Shown in pieces: positions 56,016 to 64,000 of a stretch of 64,000 nt of DNA; position 1 is the stretch's first letter; each line of letters begins with the position of its first letter. The notes beneath the pieces were generated by a model. The model ran no database searches and was not told the DNA's origin. It was given only the letters and a program-made list of their open reading frames with translations. Both the position numbers and the translations under genes were made by a program. Origin of the DNA: Diorhabda sublineata (taxonomy: Eukaryota; Arthropoda; Insecta; Coleoptera; Chrysomelidae); NCBI RefSeq assembly GCF_026230105.1, contig NC_079484.1, forward strand, positions 12,105,805 through 12,169,804. The letters run 5' to 3'.

Positions 56016-57991
56016 AGTTCACTTTTTTGAAATACGCCCCTTTTACTTTAATTACGTTGGAAATTTCGTTTGTGACAGTTTTTGGAAGGCGTAATTCTAT
56101 TTGTGATAAATGTACTTTCAACCAAAAAAAAAATAATTTCTGGAAATTTTTGCTACTCTTAAGAGAAATGGAACTAAAATCGCAATGTTTTCTTTTTTAA
56201 AGTGCGACAGATTTTGACTTTGTAGGAATAAATTCTGCTCGATTTTGGGATATCCATTTATTGAATTTGAAGCAACTAAAATACCTGCATCAGTTTCAGC
56301 ATACGCTGCTGTATCTTTTCTCTTAAAATGAATTTTATTTTGTTTATAGATCTCTCGCCGGTTCAATAACACTGAATAACATACACTTTTTCCTCTAATG
56401 TTAGCATATTATTTAAAAACATTTTAAGATCATTAAAGTAGTGTTTAACAGTTGAATTTAACATATTAATATTATTATGATAGTCTCTGTTACAATAAAT
56501 TTTTGTAGTAGTTACCAAATAAAATGCACTCTACTATAGAGAAAAATTTCTAAATACTTCTTGTTGAAAAAATCAAATTAACCCGCTATTTAATTGGGAA
56601 TGTTCTACACACAGAAGATTATACGTTTAGCTTGATACCCTCATCTGTAATATATCTATAGTTCAAATTGTCCGTGGTGCCGATATTACTTTACTAAACA
56701 TAAATTTTTATGTTTTATGTTCGCGCATCTATTAGGGGCTCTATATCACTAGATATAAGCGATAATTGTGACGATTAACTGCATAATTTGATATTAACAT
56801 GGCTCTACTGAAAGAAATTTTCATTGTAAAATTACATTACTGTTTCTCAAAATACGATAATAATTTTTGAACTACTTTAAAATAATGATTTTTTCTTAAT
56901 AATGTTACAATAATATTATGTTGTAATGCACAAAAGCACAAAAGTATGTTCTACAAACTTTTACATAACGTCCAAGGATTTTCCATTATGTATTAAGGAC
57001 CTAGTTTATAGAATGGTTTTTAGTTGAACTCATTTGTTAAAAATGTTTCAAAATCCTTTGATGCTTTGGTAATTTTCTTATAATTTGGATACGTATAATT
57101 AAATAAATGATTTACCTTTAGTTCTTTAACGTCATCGTAATCATCATTTTTCCTCTTCGGCAAATATAGTTGCATTTTAAAGGTATCTAGTTAGAATAAA
57201 TACCCTTACTATATAATGACAATGAGAAATGATTCATGCCATTTAATCACAATTAATGACAGAAAAATAATTTCAATTGTCTGTAAATTTAAAACTGTGG
57301 ATTCATGCAATCTGAACTATTAATCAACATATTTTTTTTAACCAAAGCTAAGTGAGCAATATATCTAATATTAGGTAATGTTTGTAAAGTCTATTATTAT
57401 AAAAGCAACATTATCTCTTTATATTTCAAGCGATTTTCCAAATTACGGTGATATGATATATGCTATTTCAAAGAAAATACGACTATAAAAATTATATATA
57501 TAAAAAAATGTGTTCTATGCAGAACATTTTACATTTATTTGGTATCAATATTGAAATGTTGAAATTTGTATGAGACTTTGTTGCTGGTTTCCGAATATAA
57601 ATTTCAGCACCATAAAATTCAAATATTCACTAATAAATTCAGACCGATTATTTCTTGGCCTTGAGGTTTTGCCATTCGTAAAAACTTACCAGCGAGCTAA
57701 AAGCAATGGACGAATAAACAATCTTACATTTTTAGTACAGGAGCTATCTTAAAAAGGGATCATGTTGATATTTTTGAATTATTAGATGTTGTTTAATAAC
57801 TTGTTTAATACTCCTTTGTATTCAGAAATATAATGGAAAAAATTTCACGATGTTATTACATAGATAGTGCAGATTTTGAAATAATTTAATTTTAAAAAAA
57901 TCAACCTATTTATGCAGAACGTCGTCCAATATTTAAATAATATAATATAATAATTTCTGTCTATGCTGCCTAAACGATGCCGATGCAACTG

Positions 57992-57993
<2 letters not shown>
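56016..57993. other. No recognisable gene
   Basis: The minus frame 56118-56372 lies upstream of the transposase remnant on the same strand but has no known motif. Otherwise AT-rich. Confidence 0.45.

Positions 57994-58042
<49 letters not shown>
57994..58042. repeat. (AT)n microsatellite
   Basis: About 24 AT units, seen directly. Confidence 0.95.
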
Positions 58043-58044
<2 letters not shown>

Positions 58045-58744
58045 GAATAATCAGCAAATGTTGCTTTTCTGTGGGTGCTGCAAGAAAAATCGAGTAAGGG
58101 GTATGAATATCAATACTTCAACAAATGGTGCCAAACAAAGACTGCTGTTGCAGTTTCAGTGCTTTTGGTGTACTTTTATGGAAAATCTTCTCTATTAAAA
58201 TCTCTGAACTTATCTTATGAATATGCTATGCTTTTTTTTCATACAGAAAAACATAGATATTTTCAAGTATTCTAAACTTTGAACATTTTTAAAAACAAGA
58301 AATGATGAATATAAACACAAAAAATATTAAGTGTTTGAGTGGAAAGATGTAAATAAATTTCATTCAAATAAGTTTTTTCTGTATCATCCATTTTTCTATC
58401 CGTACAAAAGAAAACAAGTCCTGATATTTTTGCGAGATTTTCGCTAGATTAAAGAGAGAAAATAATTCTCTTCATACATGGTAATTTTTTTTAATAAAAA
58501 ATTATTACAATGCTTGACAAATGACCTGTTTGTTTGCTTTGTTCAATTTAATTTGTTTTTTTCTTCTAGTGTCGATGATAATATCTACTGTTTCATCTTC
58601 CATTTTAATTATTTAATATACATATTTAATAATATATCAAAATATGATAGCCTATATTCGGAAGGTAAGTAATAAAAATACAATAATTTTATGAATACTT
58701 GAACGTATTATTTTTTGTTGACAGTTTTTGTTAGAATCATACTT
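58043..58744. other. No recognisable feature
   Basis: AT-rich sequence. Confidence 0.45.
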
Positions 58745-59046
58745 ATTTTAAGGGAAAATGTCCAAATTTCGAAACAGTGCGGACGGAGGAAAATTTTGAA
58801 TTTGTAAATTTTTTTGCAATTATTTCCAAACTAGTGACTAGAAAATTATGGAAAGGACGAAATTGGTCCTATTTTGAAGGATTTCTTTACAATGAAAACT
58901 ATATTTTTCAAAAGAGGGAATGGTGACCATGTTTTTGAGTAATGGAACGAGAAAATATCTAAATTTTATAATAATGAAAAATGATTATAAAATTGAAATT
59001 TGTTGTGTTTATTGGATTTACATGCAATGGTAACTATATTTACATG
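58745..59046 (+). repeat. Diverged tandem repeat, left part
   Basis: Units like GGAAAATGTCCAAATTTCGA, then AGAAAATTATGGAAAGGACG and CAATGAAAACTATATTTTTC recur, changed, here and again at 60262-60560 on the far side of mariner copy 2 (GGAAAATATCTCAATTTTGG, GGAAAATTATTGAAAGAATG, CAACGGAAATTATATTTTGC). Unit length is about 110-150 bp with large divergence. Confidence 0.6.
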
Positions 59047-59048
59047 TA

Positions 59049-60257
59049 GGAGGATGTATTGATATCTTGTTAGCCTATGCCAGTTCCATGCATAAACAAA
59101 ATATTGCGTTACCATAGCAACAAAAAATTAGGAGTGTCAGTGTAAAGTTTGACGTCAAAAAAGTAAACCAGAGTTACGCAATAAATTAAAAGAAAAAAGA
59201 TGTCCACCGAAATTGTGAAAATCGAAAAATTGAAGTATCGAGCCATAATCAAGTACCTGTATTTAGAAGGGCTAAGATGTAAGCAAATTTACGAAGATAT
59301 GCTTATACCCTTGGTGATGAATGTCCTTCGAATGCGACCGTGAAAAATTGAGCTACAAGCTTCAAAAGAGGTAAATTTTCCATTGAAGATGATGACCGAT
59401 CGGGAAGGTCAGTTTCTGTATCGGTCCCTGAAAATATCGATGCAGTTCATGACATGATTTTATCAGACCGTCGAATTGGGCTTAAACGGATATCTGAAGT
59501 ACTGAATATTTCATACGAACGCGTTCATCATATAGTTCACGTCAATTTGGACATGAGAAAAATTGCTGCAAAATGGATCCCCAAATGTTTGAATGTTGAC
59601 CAAAAGCGTGCAAGGGTAGAAGCATCGCGTTCAATCTGTGCTCGATTTGAAAACGATATAGACTTCTTAAACCGAATTGTTGCTATGGATGAGACTTGGT
59701 TAAATCTGATGGAAAAGTTCTTGCTTTAGTTTTTTGGGATTGACATGGAGTAATCATGATTGATTTTTTGTATAAGGGTGTAAGGGTAGAACAATAACTG
59801 GAGATTATTATTCGACATTACTGACCACTCTACGGGAAAAAATTAAAGAGAAAAGATGCGGAAAGCTATCCAAAGGTGTTTTGTTGTTTTTGCAGGACAA
59901 CGCCCCTGCACACCAATCTCATGTTTCCATGCAAAAAATTCGTGATTTACGGTTTGAATTACTAGAACATCCCCCTTATTCAGCAGATTTGGCTCCGCCC
60001 GAGTATCATCTCTTTCGACAACTGAAAAAAAGTTTAAAAGGTCGTGAATTTTCTTCAAACGAAGAGGTAATAAAAGCTGTGGATGTCTGGTTTGCAGAGC
60101 AAGAAGAAACATGTTTTTTGAAAGGTCTAGAGACGTGGCAGGTTCGCTGTAATAAATGTATCCAATTAAGAGGAGAATATGTTGAGTAATAAAATATTTT
60201 GACATTGAAATTTTGTTTGGTTCTATAGTAGGCTAAGAATTTTTCAATATATCCTTC
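59049..60257 (+). mobile_element. mariner element, copy 2
   Basis: TA at 59047-59048 and 60258-60259. The left end GGAGGATGTATTGATATCTT and the inverted right end GAAGGATATATTGAAAAATT form imperfect inverted repeats of about 32 bp that continue through TTAGCCTA. Length 1209 bp, about normal for a mariner with a small deletion. Inserted within a diverged tandem repeat. Confidence 0.88.
59200..60189 (+). pseudogene. mariner transposase, copy 2 (broken)
   Basis: Start MSTEIVKIEKLKYRAIIKYL at 59200. One base is lost near 59312 relative to copy 1, and a TGA replaces Trp at about 59349. The frame is open from 59454 through RIGLKRISEVLNISYERVHH, LNVDQKRARVEASRSI to the first catalytic block VAMDETWLN, then about 40 residues are deleted. 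Sequence resumes at SDGKVLALVFWD and, after two stops, the second block FLQDNAPAHQSHV, then YSADLAPPEYHLFRQL, where the third catalytic residue is Glu instead of Asp. The end CIQLRGEYVE stops at 60187. The last 102 codons are intact. The minus-strand frame 59843-60205 is its shadow. Confidence 0.88.
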
Positions 60258-60261
60258 TAAG

Positions 60262-60560
60262 GAAAGGTAAGATGTCTAAATTTTCGTAATTTTGCTTGAA
60301 AAATGAAATGAAAAGAAAGAAATTTGCTGAATATTTTTCATGTACCGGAAAATATGTTTTTATATGAGGAAAGGAAAATATCTCAATTTTGGAAGTAGTG
60401 CCTGGAAAATTATTGAAAGAATGTAATTTTCAGTAGGGAATGTTTTTCAACGGAAATTATATTTTGCAAAAGAGAGGAGGAAAAATGTATGAATTTCATG
60501 ATGCCTGGAAAATGAAGAAAAATGGAGTTTTTCCATTTTTGTCGGTATTCAAAAATCCAA
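60262..60560 (+). repeat. Diverged tandem repeat, right part
   Basis: Continues the unit described at 58745-59046: GGAAAATATCTCAATTTTGG at 60386, AGTGCCTGGAAAATTATTGA at 60400, CAAAAGAGAGGAGG at 60467, then a third worn unit with GATGCCTGGAAAATGAAG. Confidence 0.6.
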
Positions 60561-63261
60561 CCACTATTTAAATCGATTTGGTGCAGGGTAAATGTTTAAT
60601 TTGATTAACCTATTAAATCGCTTTACAATATGAGTCACCCTATACAATAGTGGGATTCAATTATATATTAAAGCTTGAAATTTAATAAAATAACAGATTA
60701 TTATGGTTTACTTTTCCAGTTAAATCAAATGTCGGTGTTATCAATATTTCATCAACGTTATAAGTGATGATTAATAACGAGGCCCTTGCAACTAATTAGC
60801 TATTGAGTTTTTGATAGAGTATAAACGGTTAAATTATATCGCACTAAACCACAAAACTGTATTTGGTTACGCAAATTTTAATCTATAATTTTATAATCTA
60901 GCACGCAATAACAGGATGCAATTTATTTTTTTATTCACGTGCCAAATCATATAATTAAATATCAGAGTCCCGAAATACTTACATGATATGAGACCTCTAA
61001 CGACGGTTTTTCAATAAACCTATGGTTCAGTTTGTTTTGCAAGTGAATATTTTCTAGAATCCGAAAAACAAAACTGAAACTACACAAAAACTCAGAAAGT
61101 CAGAAAATTTTTTTTCCATAACCAATCAACTTATATATTCAAGGTACCACAAGTTCGCATATTTCCATAGGAAGTGTTTTAACGTAATGCTTTCTTCGGT
61201 AGATTATTACTTTTCAGAAGATTTACCATTTTCAAACACAATATCGAAACTACTTCTTACATAGATATATTATTGAATATACAGAAAATCCTCAGCCTAG
61301 AATGTTTAAATTCAAATTAAAGCACATAAAATAACGATCTATTTTTAGATAGACGGAGTTTTAAATCGGAGGAGTTATTTATTTGCTTTTATAACTTGCG
61401 ATTATTTCGCAATAGACTCGGAAACTCTCTTCTTCGAAAGTATTGAAAAGAAACATTTAAATAGTTATGTATAATTAAAGGATAATAGGTGGGTGCTCCA
61501 TTCTACAAGAACCACATAAGACGTTTTATATTAAATGTACACATGTCTTTCACCTATTAATGAAAATAAGTATCGTAATTAAAGATTCTCAATAATCGAA
61601 CTGTGGCTATTTCTCTACTCCTCTGCAAGAGGAAATGGCCTCATCGGCAAAAAGAATGTTCTGGATAACGTGTAAAGAGTCCAAGTTTAATATGTATGGA
61701 CTTATCAGAGCCCAATAAACGATGTTTCCTAAAATCATGTTTTTTCTCAGCGTTTGTTTTTCGCAAGACTGCCACAGAAAGCAGGGATATTTAGTATATC
61801 AATTTTCTTGTTTCAATAAAAAGTTTCCTATTATTAACTATAAATAATCAATGATGCAATTTTAATGAAATTTTGTCTAACACAACTTCGATAAAAATCG
61901 ATTTATTTGCATTATTTAGTCCCATGTCGTAAACTTTCTTATAAAAAATGAAAAAATATGTTCAACAAACATAAGTACTGGACAATCTGCAGGGTACTGA
62001 TTTCGTTAATAGAAAATATCATGAGATTTCTTGGAAAAATGTATTTTTTTTCAAAACTTTCTAAATATGCCATTAACTACAGGGTAGACCATAAATTTTT
62101 ATACTTTCGTAACTGATCTAGCGTAGGAACCATTATTCAAATGGGTATCTCAAAAAATAAAATTTCAGATACAGAGTAAACCTTTAGTTAGAAGATGAAA
62201 GACATACATACATCTAACGAAAGTTTACCTGCTGTTAAAGAATTGTTTCCAAACAAATTGATATCGTTCAGAAGAGATAAAAATTGGCGTCTCCTCAGCG
62301 CATCCTATCTTCAGCTCTTCTCTTTTTATGAGATTTTCTTAAAATTCGAATCTAACTGAATAAACTAAGAACAATTCTCAAAGAATATTCGTCAATAAAT
62401 GGGTAACGTACCTGTATGGGTCGAGGAGTTTTCGAAAATATAAGGGCCAGCGGCGAGATGGCCGTTACTTAGTCTATACTATTTTAAAAAAATAATTTTC
62501 CATTTTATATGTTTTTTTTCACTAGTTTGAAAGTGGAAAAATTTATGACCCATTCGACTATTCTATTTCTGATTCATATGTATGCATATATGTTGATTCA
62601 ACCAAAGAGCAAGTGTAAGGGCGGATCTCGAGAACTAAAGACAATTATAAAACTGTATAGGTTATTTAGGATGGTATTTATATGCCACATTACTAGTCAA
62701 AGTATTTATTTCACTTTTGTCCTAGGTTAAACTGACATGCATACTGTTTTCATAATAATAAATATTCTGTTACACTTAGTTTGCAAATATTTCCTGTTTC
62801 ACAAGCTAGACATATTTTTATCAATAAACAGGAAGCTAGCAACAATATCGCGGTAAAATATCTTTTTTCAACTATATGGTGCTCGTCGATTATGTTATCG
62901 TAAAAATGTGTTATCAAAATTATTTATACAAATATTCACATAAAAAACGCGGTAAAATACTAATAAAATGGGGGGTGGTTATTATGTTGAAGATATATTT
63001 CAAAATCGACTATTTATTATTAATTTTATTTCAGTATTCAAATATTTTCACACACTGAAATAATATGCCATTAGCCAGGAAGTGTTTTTTTATTTGTCAT
63101 AAGGTATTGTTATAATTGGACAACTTTACGCATAAATTAATCAAGGGCATTTTTTTTTTCAATATGTAGATACTTCAGATTCAGAACCCAAACTATCTAT
63201 CTAATAAAATCCTCTCAATCTTTTTTTCATTGTATAGCCTGCTACAAGTTAACTTTAAATC

Positions 63262-63264
<3 letters not shown>
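60561..63264. other. No recognisable gene
   Basis: About 2.7 kb AT-rich. A FADEAI-like reading on the minus strand near 61655 may be another transposase scrap but is too weak to call. Confidence 0.45.
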
Positions 63265-63313
<49 letters not shown>

Positions 63314-63335
63314 TAAAATATATATATATATATAT
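63265..63335. repeat. (AT)n microsatellite, two runs
   Basis: AT runs at 63265-63306 and about 63317-63335 with a short interruption. Confidence 0.95.
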
Positions 63336-63479
63336 AATAATATAAAATTTTCTTCGATTCATTTACAAAATTGAAACATGTAGAAAATTAGATTTTTAAT
63401 TTTGAAAGTTATAATCAATCATAACCAATCATGAGTGGGATTGTCTTGGTTTTGCGGTCTTGGTCTTACTTTTCTGCTC

Positions 63480-63770
63480 ATATTTTACAATTTTTTTAGC
63501 AGGTAACACTATAGGATTAGGAGGCATTGCCGTCTTAATGGACTCCTGAAGACGCTAGGTATAGTAAGAAAACAACGTGCAGATTCTATTACGTAGAGGA
63601 CGAATTCGATCCACATTCTCTCGAAGTGTGAGAGACTATGGAATTCTAAGGCATTACATTTGGGAACCTATGAAATAAAAGACGATGATTTTTGGTAGTT
63701 AAAGCCACCTCACATTCATCTCACATCAGCAGTAAACACTACACTACACAGCAAGAGAAGGTGTCATAAT
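63480..63770 (+). pseudogene. LINE RNase H / C-terminal tail relic
   Basis: The plus strand reads CRLNGLLKTLGIVRKQ near 63527, then after a shift CRFYYVEDEFDPHSLEV near 63579, a stop, and worn remains of a GIxxYIxGNLE-like end near 63650. It matches 'LTGHCxLNxHLxxMGIxxxxxCRxCxEExETxxHxLxxC' found at the C terminus of R1/Jockey-type LINEs (zinc-knuckle-like motif); the second Cys is Tyr. The preceding GGTAACACTATAGGA fits the GH start. 5'-truncated. Confidence 0.7.
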
Positions 63771-64000
63771 ATATCTTTTGGGTCAGGGTGTACATGACCC
63801 CCTAAGTATTCTGGCAGTATTCCCAGGATTATCTGTTGTACTCGTATAACTTTCAATGTCACAACTTTCATATATTTATATGTATGAATACGTATAACTT
63901 CTGTCAATAACTGAAAATTTTTCATTCTATTTTACAATAACTTCTCTAAGAATAACTTGATAAATGCGAAACTTTTTTTAATTTTTATTCAATCTTCAAT
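63771..64000. other. Probable 3' flank of the LINE tail; nothing else seen
   Basis: May include LINE 3' untranslated sequence. No poly-A or simple-repeat end could be fixed. Confidence 0.35.

Noticed and set aside
57845..58057. 70-codon frame with Tyr-Ile repeats
   Set aside because: Translation of the (AT)n microsatellite.
61600..61700. FADEAI-like transposase block on the minus strand
   Set aside because: Too short, and no second or third catalytic block could be found nearby.
1..64000. CRISPR arrays, operons, phage or plasmid functions
   Set aside because: Nothing of this kind is present; gene structure and element types are those of an animal genome.

Overview
This window is AT-rich eukaryotic DNA, almost certainly from an insect; a beetle or another arthropod is possible, and the sequence alone cannot settle the order. 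There is no bacterial gene density, operon, CRISPR array, rRNA or tRNA gene. I found no intact host gene. Nearly everything recognisable is a relic of a mobile element, broken by stops, frameshifts and internal deletions, set in long stretches of unique-looking AT-rich DNA that probably represent intergenic or intronic sequence.

Layout. 0.3-1.0 kb: a broken MADF-BESS DNA-binding protein gene. 1.87-2.86 kb: a mariner element (copy 1). 3.07-3.35 kb: a LINE tail fragment. 3.62-4.21 kb: a 590-bp near-palindrome. 4.6-8.4 kb: a composite in which a DUF4817-type Tc1/mariner element (element A) lies inside a second DDE element with a DD82E spacing (element B). 8.6-9.5 kb: an internally deleted hAT element with a perfect 8-bp target duplication. 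16.5-18.8 kb: a second copy of the B+A composite, in which A has shrunk to a 487-bp MITE-like form. 19.5-20.5 kb: another mariner relic. 21.9-22.1 kb: a hAT-like short element. 23.4-23.9 kb: a DUF4780-like relic. 26.1-29.3 kb: a Penelope-like reverse transcriptase relic, then a broken copy of a conserved arthropod protein of unknown function, bracketed by two inverted copies of a hammerhead-like Penelope-type motif. 34.4-43.4 kb: a belt of relics (DUF4817-type transposases, mariners, a LINE RT, a Helitron helicase, an IS630-like transposase, a piggyBac-like Cys-rich tail). 47.9-50.2 kb: an unrecognised coding-like frame and a LINE RT relic. 54.2-54.9 kb: a GC-richer block I cannot explain. 58.7-60.5 kb: a diverged tandem repeat split by mariner copy 2. 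63.5-63.8 kb: a LINE RNase H tail.

The genes do not form a working pathway; they are a stratified record of transposon insertion and decay. The points most worth checking are the same-site nested composite found twice, the DD82E transposase, the unknown arthropod protein family at 27.2-28.5 kb, and the hammerhead-like RNA motifs. Assignments rest on my reading of translated motifs from memory of the families; no database search was run.
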